DNA from: Marinifilum sp. N1E240
Lineage (GTDB): Bacteria; Bacteroidota; Bacteroidia; Bacteroidales; Marinifilaceae
Assembly: GCF_009295825.1 (NCBI RefSeq)
Contig: NZ_WHKF01000001.1
Location: 461,088 to 525,087 of the forward strand
Direction: 5' to 3'
DNA length: 64,000 nucleotides
The first letter of the stretch is position 1. Each line of letters starts with the position of its first letter. Below are positions 1-8,874 of this stretch, in pieces. The notes beneath the pieces were generated by a model. It did no database searches and was not told the DNA's origin. It saw only the letters and a program-made list of their open reading frames with translations. The position numbers were made by a program, and so were the translations under genes.

Positions 1-575
1 ATAAACGGACTTTTGCAGCGATTGCTTTGTTCGTGAATACGATGAGCGACTAATTCCTTTCCAGTTCCATTTGGTCCGGTGATCAGAACTCGCGCGTCTG
101 TAGGAGCAACTTTGTCGATCATTTCATTTACTTGATGAATGGCTTCTGATTCACCAATCATCTCGTATTTTTTGCTCACCTTACGCTTCAAAACTTTTGT
201 TTCTGTAATTAGTTTCGATTTGTCTAAAGCATTCTTAATAGTGATCAGGATTCGATTCAAATCCAAAGGTTTTTCGATAAAATCGAAAGCTCCTTTTTTA
301 ATGGCTTCAACAGCTGTGTCTATATTTCCATGTCCTGATATCATGATAACGGGTGTATCGAGAGCTAACTCCTGAGTTTTTTCCAAAACTTCGATACCAT
401 CCATTTGAGGCATTTTAATATCGCAAAGAATTACATCGAATTCATCACTCTTAGCCAGTTCCAATCCTTCTACGCCATTTTCGGCTAGACTGATTTCATA
501 ATTTTCGTAGCTAAGAATATCTTTTAAAGTATTGCGAATGCTTCGTTCGTCGTCAATGATTAGGATCTTGGACAT
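1..575 (-). CDS. sigma-54-dependent response regulator, NtrC/AtoC type (5' part only)
   Basis: Reading leftward from an ATG at 575, the frame stays open to the window edge, giving 191 residues of a truncated gene. Residues 1-120 are a receiver domain: acidic pair D8-D9, phospho-acceptor D52 in CDIKMP, and the conserved lysine K102 in EKPL. A linker leads to the start of an AAA+ sigma-54 activator domain, with Walker A GPNGTGKE at residues 167-174 (family usual is GESGTGKE). The helix-turn-helix part lies beyond the window. The start codon sits 2 bases after the ppx stop, so translation is probably coupled to ppx. Such proteins activate sigma-54 promoters when phosphorylated; the cognate kinase and targets cannot be told from here. 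Confidence 0.9.
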   Translation of the reverse strand, partial: MSKILIIDDERSIRNTLKDILSYENYEISLAENGVEGLELAKSDEFDVILCDIKMPQMDGIEVLEKTQELALDTPVIMISGHGNIDTAVEAIKKGAFDFIEKPLDLNRILITIKNALDKSKLITETKVLKRKVSKKYEMIGESEAIHQVNEMIDKVAPTDARVLITGPNGTGKELVAHRIHEQSNRCKSPF

Positions 576-577
576 GC

Positions 578-1552
578 TTATTTATTTACTTCAACAGATT
601 CACTTTCTGTTGGATTAATATTTTTTTCAAAAAACTCATACAAAGCACCCTCTTTAAGCGCGTAGGATGATTGGTACAATTTACTAAATCCGGCTTCTTT
701 CACCAGCTGGTTGATAAAAATACTTGCAATTACCATCAATTCAACTCGAACTGGGTCCATTCCAGGCATTTCTTTTCTCTCTTCTAAAGTTGAATTGAGA
801 AAGCTTTGATGCAATCTGAAAAAATCCTTGAGTTTTATTTCAAATTGTGATTCTGGTAATCCATTTGAAGGAAGACCTTCGGCAAGTAGAACTTGTTTAA
901 TCGTATCGAACGATCCTGATGAACCAATCAAAGTTTTAACAGAATGAAGTTCAATTGCTTCGAATAAATCGGATAATTGTTCTTTTAAATAAGTTTCAAC
1001 TTCCTGTGTCTCTCCTTTTTTGATAGGATCAGATGGCTTGAATTGTTCCAATAAACGAGTTATTCCTAGTTGATAACTTTTCTTCCAGAATACTTTCTCG
1101 TTATTAGCAATAATTATCTCATTGCTTCCGCCTCCAATATCGAGAATGGCAACTGGTTCGTGATTTAATTCCATTGCATTTTTGGTTCCGGAATAAATCA
1201 ATTCAGCTTCTCTGTCACCAGAAATTATTTCGATTGAAACACCATAATTCTTCTCAAGCATTTTTACAAATTCAATTCCATTTTCGGCTGATCTTATTGC
1301 TGAAGTAGCAAAGGCTATGCTTGTATCAACTTTGTGTTCTTTTGAAATTTTAGCTATTTCATCAAAAGCATTTTTAGCTCGTTGAAAAGCTTCTTCCGTA
1401 ATCATATTTTGATTAATACCGCCTTTTCCTATTTTGGTCGGATATTTTGAACGGTGCAGTATTTTAGGTTTCTCTCCCTCTTCTTGCTCCGCTACCAATA
1501 AATTGAATGTATTGGTTCCTAAATCAATTACAGAAATCCGTTTTATTTGCAT
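578..1552 (-). CDS. Ppx/GppA family phosphatase (exopolyphosphatase-like)
   Basis: 324 residues of the sugar kinase/actin-fold Ppx/GppA family, which hydrolyses polyphosphate or pppGpp in the cytoplasm. Visible are the first phosphate-binding loop VIDLGTNTF (8-16), the catalytic-glutamate segment SGDREAELI (E115 region) and the second glycine loop LDIGGGSNE (137-145). The length matches the short two-domain form without the C-terminal HD-like extension of E. coli Ppx, so exopolyphosphatase and pppGpp phosphatase activities cannot be separated by sequence alone. It lies directly upstream of the NtrC-type regulator with a 2-base gap, so the two are very likely one transcript. Confidence 0.9.
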   Translation of the reverse strand: MQIKRISVIDLGTNTFNLLVAEQEEGEKPKILHRSKYPTKIGKGGINQNMITEEAFQRAKNAFDEIAKISKEHKVDTSIAFATSAIRSAENGIEFVKMLEKNYGVSIEIISGDREAELIYSGTKNAMELNHEPVAILDIGGGSNEIIIANNEKVFWKKSYQLGITRLLEQFKPSDPIKKGETQEVETYLKEQLSDLFEAIELHSVKTLIGSSGSFDTIKQVLLAEGLPSNGLPESQFEIKLKDFFRLHQSFLNSTLEERKEMPGMDPVRVELMVIASIFINQLVKEAGFSKLYQSSYALKEGALYEFFEKNINPTESESVEVNK

Positions 1553-1740
1553 TTTTGTTGGTTAAAGGTTTGTGTGAATGATGATTTCCTAATTCATAAA
1601 ATAAATTGGGAAAGCTATTCTAAATCGAAGATAGTAAAAACTTTGTTTTCGATTCATGCCATTTGTCAATGTCTTGTTATTACTCGCACATAAGACACGA
1701 GGCTAGCACCCCAAAAACTGTGCCTTTTTTATATTTATGA

Positions 1741-1770
1741 CAAATGCCCCAATAATAATTGAGGCATTTG
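1741..1770. terminator. terminator-like inverted repeat downstream of the ABC permease
   Basis: Arms 1741-1753 and 1758-1770 pair over 13 positions with one mismatch around an AATA loop. It lies 21 bases past the permease stop on the minus strand. The long T run (1781-1791) follows it on the plus strand, where no gene reads in; on the minus strand the run precedes the hairpin, so it is not a textbook intrinsic terminator for the permease. Confidence 0.45.
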
Positions 1771-1791
1771 AACTATTTAGTTTTTTTTTTT

Positions 1792-3132
1792 CTAATTGTG
1801 ATATCGAAGCCATTTCCATATCTCTTTGTACGACACTTTTTTACCATACATTAGAATTCCTGTTCGGTAAATTTTAGCAGCAATCCAGGTGATGAATAAA
1901 AATGTTCCTATCAACAATGTCATAGATAACAAAAGTTCCCAAATTGGCACACCAAAAGGAATTCGAACCAACATTACAATAGGAGAGGTGAAAGGTATTA
2001 TGGATCCCCAAAATGCCAAACTACTTTCCGGGTTTCTGGCAACAGCAAAACCAATATACAATGCTAAAATTAAAGGAATGGTAATTGGCATCATGAATTG
2101 TTGAGTTTCCGTTTCATTATCAACCGCACTACCTACAGCTGCAAAAAGAGCTGAGTACAATAAGTATCCGCCAAGGAAGAAGAAAATGAACGCTCCAATT
2201 ATACCAGCAACATAAGCCAAATCGAATGTTCCTAATACATCCTGAACCATTTTAAACTGGTTTGCATTTAATGAGGCTGCACCTTCAGGTAATTCAGCAA
2301 GAGTTTTAGCTTGTTGGATAGTATCCATGTCAACTCCTGGTAACACAAGAGCGGAACCAACTGTAATGATAATTCCGGATAAAATTACCCATAAGATAAA
2401 CTGGGTGAGACCCACCATTGCAACACCTACAATTTTCCCCATCATTAGCTGGAAAGGTTTAACCGATGAAATGATAACCTCAACAATTCGGTTACTTTTT
2501 TCTTCGATAACGCCACGCATCACTTGCACCCCGTAAAGGAAAATAAACATGTAAATAATGAAACTTGCAGCAAAACCAATTCCCATTGCAATTTCGGTAG
2601 AGCTTTGTTTTACTTCACCACCTTCACCAAACTTAATGGTTTTCATAGAAATAGGAGTGCGAGTTGCTGCCAGTTTCTCCTCTAGGTCTGGCATGTTGGC
2701 TTCTGCAATAATTTTTGAGCGTTTTATTTTCTCAATGTGTTGCCTGATTTGAGAACCAACTTCAGTTTTTACTTCTATGGTAACCTGTTTATAAGAGAAT
2801 AAGTCGGCTGTTCTGCTTTCCAAAATATTTTTTGGAATAACAAGAATTGCATAATATCCTTTACTTTCAATCTGAGTTTTTGCATCTTCGAAACTGGTAT
2901 TTTCGAGATAGTTGAAAGTTGTGTATTCTTTGCTTTGAACTGGCTCAACCAATTCTGATTCGTTGATAACGGCAATGGTTCTCTTTTCGGTATCATCTTT
3001 TAACATCATCCAAATCATGAATGCATAAATACCTGCAATCAATACTGGAGTAAGGAATGTTAAGATTAAAAATGATCTCTTTTTTACACGAGAAAGATAT
3101 TCTCTTTGTATAATGATAAATATTTTGTTCAT
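1792..3132 (-). CDS. ABC transporter permease, NatB/ABC-2 type
   Basis: 446 residues, inner membrane. One transmembrane helix at residues 20-43 is followed by a large extracytoplasmic domain (about 45-180) and then a block of five or six hydrophobic segments (about 180-430), the topology of ABC-2 permeases of the NatB/YhaP group. The N-terminal IIIQREYLSRVKKRSF is typical for the family. It is 18 bases downstream of its ATPase partner and surely co-transcribed. NatAB systems export Na+ in Bacillus; substrates of the Bacteroidota members are mostly unknown, so only 'export' is inferred. Confidence 0.88.
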   Translation of the reverse strand: MNKIFIIIQREYLSRVKKRSFLILTFLTPVLIAGIYAFMIWMMLKDDTEKRTIAVINESELVEPVQSKEYTTFNYLENTSFEDAKTQIESKGYYAILVIPKNILESRTADLFSYKQVTIEVKTEVGSQIRQHIEKIKRSKIIAEANMPDLEEKLAATRTPISMKTIKFGEGGEVKQSSTEIAMGIGFAASFIIYMFIFLYGVQVMRGVIEEKSNRIVEVIISSVKPFQLMMGKIVGVAMVGLTQFILWVILSGIIITVGSALVLPGVDMDTIQQAKTLAELPEGAASLNANQFKMVQDVLGTFDLAYVAGIIGAFIFFFLGGYLLYSALFAAVGSAVDNETETQQFMMPITIPLILALYIGFAVARNPESSLAFWGSIIPFTSPIVMLVRIPFGVPIWELLLSMTLLIGTFLFITWIAAKIYRTGILMYGKKVSYKEIWKWLRYHN

Positions 3133-3150
3133 CGGTATAGATCTGTCTGG

Positions 3151-4074
3151 TTAGATTTTTTTATTTTCTTTCACAACTCTGATAAAGATATCGTTCATAT
3201 TAGGAATGATTTCGCTAAATGAAACGATGTTTAAGTAGGGCAGAAGTTGTTCCAATAATTCGTTAGAAGTTGAGCCGTTGTGTAGCTTAATTTTTAAGCT
3301 GTTCGATTCAATTCCTTTTGTTTGTTCCACTACTTCAAAATCGGCTTTAAGAATTTGATCTAATTTATCGAATTCTCCAGTATAAGTAACTTCGTAGGTA
3401 TTGGTTCTGTATTTTTTCTTGATTTGTTCAACCGGACCATCAAGAATTTTTTCTGATTTGTTGATCAATGCAATGTGATCGCAAATTTCTTCAACAGAAC
3501 CCATGTTGTGAGTGGAGAAAATAATGGTGGCACCTTTTTCACGAAGTTCAAGAATTTCCTTTTTCAAAAGGTTCGCATTGATTGGATCGAAACCGGAAAA
3601 TGGCTCATCGAAGATCAATAATTCAGGTTCGTGAAGAATGGTTACAATGAATTGAACTTTTTGCTGCATTCCTTTCGATAGCTCTTCAACTTTTTTATCC
3701 CACCAAGGTAAAATATCAAACTTATCGAACCACGATTTTAGCTTTTTGGTTGCTTCTTTCTGGCTCATACCTTTAAGTTGGGCAAGATAAACAGCTTGTT
3801 CGCCAACCTTCATTTTTTTGTATAAACCGCGTTCTTCTGGCAAGTAGCCAATTCTTTTAACATCGTCTGGCTTAAGAGCCTCTCCATTAAAAAAGACTGT
3901 ACCTGAATCGGGACCGGTTATTTGATTGATAATACGAATAAGAGTTGTTTTACCCGCACCATTTGGACCCAGAAGTCCAAAAATACTGCCTTTCGGAACA
4001 GAAATGCTTACTTTATTCAGCGCTTTGTGTCCTGCATATTGCTTAACAACGTCTTTTGCTTCGAAAAATGCCAT
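3151..4074 (-). CDS. ABC transporter ATP-binding protein, NatA-like
   Basis: 307 residues. Walker A GPNGAGKT at 36-43, Q-loop region near 80, signature LSKGMQQ at 132-138 (family variant of LSGGQ), Walker B LLIFDEP at 152-158, and the switch histidine H189 in STHNM. The C-terminal ~80 residues form the DUF4162-type domain seen in ABC exporter ATPases. It powers the permease encoded immediately downstream. The ATG at 4074 is followed by a beta-strand that begins the nucleotide-binding fold, so the start is secure. The operon is isolated from dnaJ by a terminator at 4218-4246. Confidence 0.92.
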   Translation of the reverse strand: MAFFEAKDVVKQYAGHKALNKVSISVPKGSIFGLLGPNGAGKTTLIRIINQITGPDSGTVFFNGEALKPDDVKRIGYLPEERGLYKKMKVGEQAVYLAQLKGMSQKEATKKLKSWFDKFDILPWWDKKVEELSKGMQQKVQFIVTILHEPELLIFDEPFSGFDPINANLLKKEILELREKGATIIFSTHNMGSVEEICDHIALINKSEKILDGPVEQIKKKYRTNTYEVTYTGEFDKLDQILKADFEVVEQTKGIESNSLKIKLHNGSTSNELLEQLLPYLNIVSFSEIIPNMNDIFIRVVKENKKI

Positions 4075-4217
4075 GTAGGATTATTTAGGTTTAGTTACAC
4101 TTCAATTTTTAACTGAAATCTAATGTACGCAATTTTGAGAAACCCAACATAAAAAATCGATATAAACAGAAAAGAACATGTTTTTGTTCTGTTTTTCAAC
4201 GATGTATTAATTAGAAC

Positions 4218-4246
4218 AAAAAATCCCCAGCCGAAGACTGAGGATT
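4218..4246 (-). terminator. intrinsic terminator of the grpE-dnaJ operon
   Basis: Stem arms 4222-4230 and 4238-4246 (nine pairs, one mismatch) with a seven-base loop; read on the minus strand it is followed by a short T run. It begins 22 bases after the dnaJ stop. Confidence 0.75.
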
Positions 4247-4267
4247 AGATATTATTTTTTTTAAATC

Positions 4268-5416
4268 TTACTCAAAAAAGTTTCTCACCTTTTTAAAAAA
4301 GCTTTTCTCTTGTGAAGTTGGCTTAGGAGTAAATGATTCTGAAGCCTGAAGTTTTTCCAGAATCTTCTTCTCATCTTTAGTAACATTGTTTGGAACCCAA
4401 ACATTAATTTTTACCATTAAATCACCTCTTCCATATCCATTTACATCAGGTAAACCTTTACCACGTAGGCGAAGAATTTTTCCAGGTTGAGTACCAGCTT
4501 CTATCTTAACTTTCACTTTGTTTTCGATAGTAGGAATTTCAACAGCAGTTCCTAAAATTGAGTCAGGAATACTAATAAATAGGTTGTATAATAAATCGTT
4601 TTCATCACGAACCAATTCTGGATGAGCTTCTTCCTGAATTAATATCAAAAGATCTCCGTTTACACCACCACGTCGTGCTGCGTTACCTCTTCCGCCTACA
4701 GATAGTTGCATTCCTTCAGCAACACCAGCAGGGATATTGATTGTAATTATCTCTTCGTCGCGAACGATACCTTCACCTGAACAACTAGTACATTTGTTGG
4801 TAATCATTTTACCTTCTCCACTACATGATGGGCAAGTTGAAGCTGTTTGCATCTGACCTAAAATGGTATTCTGAACTCTGGTTACCTGACCAGACCCATT
4901 ACAGGTTGAACAAGTTGAGAAAGAAGAACCATCTTTTGCACCTGATCCGTTACAAGAGTTACACTCGATGTACTTTTTAACCTTAATTTTCTTTTCAACA
5001 CCTTCGGCAATTTCTTTTAAAGTAAGCTTAACCTTAACACGAAGGTTGCTACCACGATTTACTCTTTGAGAGCGACCTCCGCCGCCGCCAAATCCACCGC
5101 CAAAGAAGGAACTACCTCCAAAAATATCTCCAAAATGAGAGAAGATATCTTCCATGTTCATTCCACCACCGAAACCACCTCCGGAAGCACCGCCCATTCC
5201 TGCATGACCGAACTGATCGTAACGTTGACGTTTCTCTGCATTGCTCAAAACTTCATATGCTTCAGCCGCCTCTTTAAAGTTCTCTTCAGCTTCCTTATTT
5301 CCAGGGTTTTTATCTGGGTGAAACTGAATTGCTTTTTTTCGATATGCTTTTTTTAGTTCGGCTTCAGAGGCTGATTTTGAAACCCCTAATACCTCGTAAT
5401 AATCTCTTTTCGACAT
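4268..5416 (-). CDS. dnaJ: chaperone protein DnaJ (Hsp40)
   Basis: 382 residues, full-length type I DnaJ. J domain 1-70 with HPD at 33-35; Gly/Phe-rich linker about 71-118 including poly-Gly runs; zinc-finger region with four CxxCxGxG repeats (Cys pairs 152/155, 169/172, 195/198, 209/212); then the C-terminal substrate-binding beta domains. It stimulates DnaK ATP hydrolysis and hands over unfolded clients in the cytoplasm. The gene starts 32 bases after grpE; dnaK is not in the window. Confidence 0.98.
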   Translation of the reverse strand: MSKRDYYEVLGVSKSASEAELKKAYRKKAIQFHPDKNPGNKEAEENFKEAAEAYEVLSNAEKRQRYDQFGHAGMGGASGGGFGGGMNMEDIFSHFGDIFGGSSFFGGGFGGGGGRSQRVNRGSNLRVKVKLTLKEIAEGVEKKIKVKKYIECNSCNGSGAKDGSSFSTCSTCNGSGQVTRVQNTILGQMQTASTCPSCSGEGKMITNKCTSCSGEGIVRDEEIITINIPAGVAEGMQLSVGGRGNAARRGGVNGDLLILIQEEAHPELVRDENDLLYNLFISIPDSILGTAVEIPTIENKVKVKIEAGTQPGKILRLRGKGLPDVNGYGRGDLMVKINVWVPNNVTKDEKKILEKLQASESFTPKPTSQEKSFFKKVRNFFE

Positions 5417-5448
5417 CTTTTATCAGATTAGATTTAGGAACCAGATAT

Positions 5449-6054
5449 TTATTCTCCTACAACAACTTTTGAGAAACGGATTACTTTCTCGTTTAGAGTG
5501 TATCCTTTTTCAACACAATCAACAACTTTTCCTTTCAACTCCTCGCTAGGAGCGGGTATTTTTGTGATTGCTTCGTGGATGTCGGTGTCAAATTCCTGGT
5601 TTACAGCTTCAATTTCTTTAACTCCGTTTTGAGAGATAAAATCTTTAAAATTGCTATAAATTAACTGAACACCTTCTTTAAGAGCTTCAACATCTTTGGC
5701 ATCATCCATAGATTGTAGCGCGCGTTCAAAGTTGTCCATTACAGGCAAAACATTAACAAGAATTTTTTCACCTGCCGATTTGGTAAGTTCCATTTTCTCT
5801 TTTAATGTTCTTTTTCGATAGTTATCGAACTCGGCAGACAAGCGCATGTACTTATCGCTGATATCTTGTAATTTAGTTCCAAGTTCTTCTATTTCATCTG
5901 CTTTTTTCTCCTTTGCAGATTTCTTCTTCTCTTTCTTTTTTTCTGCTTTTGGTTCTTCTTTAACCTCCTGCTCCTCTACTGTATTTTCAACAGTAGTTTC
6001 CAAATCCTTTTCTTCCAATTCTTCTTTTTTTGATTTGCTTTTATCTTTTGTCAT
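5449..6054 (-). CDS. grpE: nucleotide exchange factor GrpE
   Basis: 201 residues. The first ~60 residues are a low-complexity Lys/Glu tract, followed by the long dimer coiled coil (about 55-110, containing DKYMRLSAEFDNYRKR) and the C-terminal beta wing ending VIRFSKVVVGE. GrpE releases ADP from DnaK. It heads a grpE-dnaJ operon, and a TAnnTTTG promoter element lies about 85 bases upstream of the start. No CIRCE or other heat-shock operator is evident in the upstream 269 bases. Confidence 0.97.
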   Translation of the reverse strand: MTKDKSKSKKEELEEKDLETTVENTVEEQEVKEEPKAEKKKEKKKSAKEKKADEIEELGTKLQDISDKYMRLSAEFDNYRKRTLKEKMELTKSAGEKILVNVLPVMDNFERALQSMDDAKDVEALKEGVQLIYSNFKDFISQNGVKEIEAVNQEFDTDIHEAITKIPAPSEELKGKVVDCVEKGYTLNEKVIRFSKVVVGE

Positions 6055-6137
6055 TTTTCAATGATTTTTTTGTTCTAAAATTCTTGGCACAAGTAAACAA
6101 ATAACCTGCCAATGTGCAGCTTTGCGACAAATTGGCA

Positions 6138-6145
6138 CAAAGATA
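6138..6145 (-). promoter_or_regulatory. candidate -7 promoter element for grpE-dnaJ
   Basis: On the minus strand the sequence reads TATCTTTG, an exact match to the Bacteroidota -7 consensus TAnnTTTG, giving a 5' leader of roughly 75-80 bases. No clear TTG is seen at the expected -33 distance, so the call rests on the -7 element. Confidence 0.5.
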
Positions 6146-6323
6146 GAATTTGAATCTGTAAAAATTGCCTTTTTATGTCATTTCATTCAGATAATGATTC
6201 GATTAGACTTAATTAAAAAAGTATTGATTTGGTTATTTTCAAAAAGAAGTAACTTATGTTTTTCAAAGATTTGAGTGTTTAACTTCTTCATTTTGATTAT
6301 TTTTAATTGTAAATAGGTTTTTT

Positions 6324-6767
6324 ATGGAAATAGTAATTGACAATGAGGATTTTTGTATCCGTTTATATAAGAATGTAGCCTATCTAAAAGTGATAGGAAT
6401 GCAGGATGCAGATTCGGCTGAATTCTTTGCAAAAACTATTGATGAGATGTTGAAAAAATATCCTTATAAAGAATTTGCTTCTCTTTGTGATCTTACAGAT
6501 TTGATTTTATCTGATCCCAGAGTGGCATTACAAATTAATAAAGCAATACGAAAGATTACAGAAACCTTGGAATACAAGCACAATGCTGTAATAGTTAAGC
6601 CAAAATTCTTACAAATTATACAGGCTTATATTTTTTCATTTTATTTGAGAGATACGGATTTAAAAACGAAAATTTATAAAAATCAGCTAGATGCGATTTG
6701 TTGGTTGGAAGATAAGGGATATTGTTTGAAAAAAATAAAGGAATTTCTTTGTGTTAATTGTCAATAA
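6324..6767 (+). CDS. small STAS/SpoIIAA-like protein, function unknown
   Basis: 147 residues, no signal peptide or membrane segment. Alternating strand/helix pattern (strand CIRLYKNVAYLKVIG, helix to about residue 45, strand FASLCDLTDL, helix 72-90, strand NAVIVKP) and a C-terminal LDAICWLEDKGY resemble the STAS/SEC14-like 'SpoIIAA-like' proteins that are common in Bacteroidota and carry the ending xxAxxWLxxx. No phosphorylatable STAS serine can be assigned. It is monocistronic, between divergent grpE and convergent tlpA. The family link is by eye, and the gene's role is unknown. Confidence 0.6.
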   Translation: MEIVIDNEDFCIRLYKNVAYLKVIGMQDADSAEFFAKTIDEMLKKYPYKEFASLCDLTDLILSDPRVALQINKAIRKITETLEYKHNAVIVKPKFLQIIQAYIFSFYLRDTDLKTKIYKNQLDAICWLEDKGYCLKKIKEFLCVNCQ

Positions 6768-6806
6768 AAAAGCTGATAACCACAATCATTTATGTAGTTA
6801 CCAGCT
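6766..6806 (-). terminator. terminator of the murA-tlpA transcript
   Basis: Imperfect hairpin with outer arms AGCTG/CAGCT and inner TAAC/GTTA between 6771 and 6806; on the minus strand it is followed by five T. It lies between convergent genes and may also weakly stop the plus-strand gene. Confidence 0.6.
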
Positions 6807-6828
6807 TGAGATATATTTTAGAAAATTG

Positions 6829-7365
6829 TTATTTCTTGGTATAGTACTGAAGAGTTAATTCTAATTTTTCACCACGAATATTTTTGGCTAGAATAATACC
6901 GTTGCCATCAATTAGAAAGTTGGAAGGAATGGAGTTAATTCCAAACTTTGTTGAAGTTGGAGAATGCCAACCTTTTAACTCGCTAACGTGATAATCCCAG
7001 TTTAGTTTATCTTTTGCAATTGCAGCTTTCCAGCTTGCTAATTTTTTATCAAGCGAAAAACTATAAATGGTAAAACCATTCCCATTCTTAAATTTAGCAT
7101 CCTTAAATTTATCGTATGCCATAACGATTCTTGGATTTTCAGCTCTGCAAGGAGGACACCACGAAGCCCAAAAATCAACAAGAACAACTTTGCCTTCCAA
7201 AGAGCTAAGTTTGATTTCTTTTCCATCAACTGATTTGGCAATGATATCTGGCAATTTATCGCCTACATTATATCCTTCTTTTACATCCTTTCCTTTTTCT
7301 CCAGCAATAGCTGAAAAAGAGAAAAGAAACGCGAATAAAACCAATGTATATTTCAAATTCTTCAT
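6829..7365 (-). CDS. exported TlpA-type thiol-disulfide oxidoreductase
   Basis: 178 residues. Residues 1-21 form a Sec signal peptide ending AIAG. The mature part is a single thioredoxin/AhpC-TSA fold with active site WCPPC at 69-73 in the context VDFWASWCPPC, and the cis-proline segment NSIPSNFLID. Family members reduce disulfides in the periplasm, for example in cytochrome c maturation, or supply reductant to other exported proteins. It lies 82 bases downstream of murA and ends at a terminator, so it may share the murA transcript. The true partner is unknown; the DsbD encoded at 59.7 kb is a plausible electron source. Confidence 0.9.
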   Translation of the reverse strand: MKNLKYTLVLFAFLFSFSAIAGEKGKDVKEGYNVGDKLPDIIAKSVDGKEIKLSSLEGKVVLVDFWASWCPPCRAENPRIVMAYDKFKDAKFKNGNGFTIYSFSLDKKLASWKAAIAKDKLNWDYHVSELKGWHSPTSTKFGINSIPSNFLIDGNGIILAKNIRGEKLELTLQYYTKK

Positions 7366-7447
7366 ATGTTTTTACTTTAAGCTATTAATATTTTCTATCT
7401 GATTTTAAAAATAGATATATCTATGTGTTTAAACTGTTAATGAATAG

Positions 7448-8758
7448 TTAATTAACAATTCGTTTGATGTTTGCACCGATAGCATTTAATCTAAGATCGA
7501 TGTTTTCGTAACCTCGGTCAATTTGATCAATATTATGAATTGTACTTTTCCCTTCGGCTGATAAAGCGGCAATTAACAAGGCAACTCCAGCTCGGATATC
7601 AGGTGAAACCATGGTTGTTGGTCGTAACTGTTGTTCGTGATTTAGACCAATAACGGTTGCTCGGTGAGGATCACAAAGGATAATTTGAGCACCCATGTCG
7701 ATTAGTTTATCAGTAAAGAATAAACGACTTTCAAACATTTTCTGATGTACTAAAACACTTCCTTTTGCCTGAGTAGCAACCACAAGAAATACACTTAATA
7801 AGTCAGGAGTTAATCCTGGCCAAGGTGCATCTGCAACAGTAAGAATGGAGCCGTCAATGAATGTCTCAATTTCGAAATTCTCTTGTTTTGGAACGTAGAT
7901 ATCATCACCTTTTAGTTCCAGTTTAATTCCCAATTTACGAAAGGCGTCAGGAATCATTCCCAACTCTTTATAGGCAACATTTTTAATGGTAATTTCCGAT
8001 TTTGTCATCGCAGCCAAGCCAATAAAACTACCTATTTCAATCATATCAGGTAGAATTCTGTGTTCGCAACCTCCCAGTTTCGAAACACCTTCAATTTCTA
8101 ATAGGTTAGATCCAACGCCAGTGATTTTTGCGCCCATTGAAATTAACATCTTACACAATTGTTGAATGTATGGTTCGCAAGCAGCATTGTAAATTGTTGT
8201 AATTCCTTTTGCCAAAACGGCAGCCATAATAATATTGGCAGTTCCTGTTACCGAAGCTTCATCAAGTAACATATAGGTGCCAGTTAATTCTTTGGCTTCA
8301 ACACGGTAAAAGTTTTCACCTTTGTTGAAATTGAATTTTGCACCTAGCTTCTGAAAGCCAATAAAGTGTGTATCTAATCTGCGGCGACCAATTTTATCAC
8401 CACCCGGACGAGGAATATATCCTTTTCCAAAGCGAGCCAATAAAGGTCCTATAATCATGATTGATCCACGAAGAGAAGATCCTTTTTTTGCGAATTCAGG
8501 TGAATTTAAATATTCCAGATTTACGTTTTCAGCTTTAAATGTGTAACTGTTTTTGGACTCTTGTGAGACATTTACGCCAAGATCAGAAAGCAGCTCAATA
8601 AGCTTGTTGACATCTAAAATATTGGGAATATTATGAATTGTTACTTTTTCATCAGTTAATAAAGTAGCGCAAAGAATTTGAAGAGCTTCGTTTTTTGCTC
8701 CTTGAGGAGTAAGTTCACCTTTTAGAGGTTTTCCTCCTATGATTTCGAATGTGCTCAT
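7448..8758 (-). CDS. murA: UDP-N-acetylglucosamine 1-carboxyvinyltransferase MurA
   Basis: 436 residues, full length for MurA, the first committed step of peptidoglycan synthesis (enolpyruvyl transfer from PEP to UDP-GlcNAc, cytoplasm). K22-N23 of the substrate-binding GAKNEAL motif are present. The flexible-loop motif reads RPGGDKIGRRRLDTH, with Asp121 where E. coli has the catalytic Cys115; the codon at 8396-8398 is GAT. Cys-to-Asp is a known active but fosfomycin-insensitive form in other bacteria. The gene is separated from upstream DUF4290 by a terminator, so it probably has its own promoter; TATCTTTA about 30 bases upstream is one mismatch from the -7 consensus. Confidence 0.96.
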   Translation of the reverse strand: MSTFEIIGGKPLKGELTPQGAKNEALQILCATLLTDEKVTIHNIPNILDVNKLIELLSDLGVNVSQESKNSYTFKAENVNLEYLNSPEFAKKGSSLRGSIMIIGPLLARFGKGYIPRPGGDKIGRRRLDTHFIGFQKLGAKFNFNKGENFYRVEAKELTGTYMLLDEASVTGTANIIMAAVLAKGITTIYNAACEPYIQQLCKMLISMGAKITGVGSNLLEIEGVSKLGGCEHRILPDMIEIGSFIGLAAMTKSEITIKNVAYKELGMIPDAFRKLGIKLELKGDDIYVPKQENFEIETFIDGSILTVADAPWPGLTPDLLSVFLVVATQAKGSVLVHQKMFESRLFFTDKLIDMGAQIILCDPHRATVIGLNHEQQLRPTTMVSPDIRAGVALLIAALSAEGKSTIHNIDQIDRGYENIDLRLNAIGANIKRIVN

Positions 8759-8842
8759 TAGGTATTTATTTTGGTGTGAATGATAAGTTAAAGATAATTA
8801 TAAAAATCATTCAGAAAAGTGAAATTTTGTGGGAATATCAAT

Positions 8843-8867
8843 AAAAAAGCCGGAATAAATCCGGCTT
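8843..8867 (-). terminator. intrinsic terminator after the DUF4290 gene
   Basis: Perfect 8-pair hairpin, arms 8847-8854 and 8860-8867, loop ATAAA, followed on the minus strand by six T. It begins 8 bases after the DUF4290 stop codon and separates that gene from murA. Confidence 0.85.
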
Positions 8868-8874
8868 GTAAATA

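Noticed and set aside
1889-2996. Open frames antisense or out of phase within the ABC permease
   Set aside because: They mirror a well-supported permease reading and have no domain or start-site support of their own.
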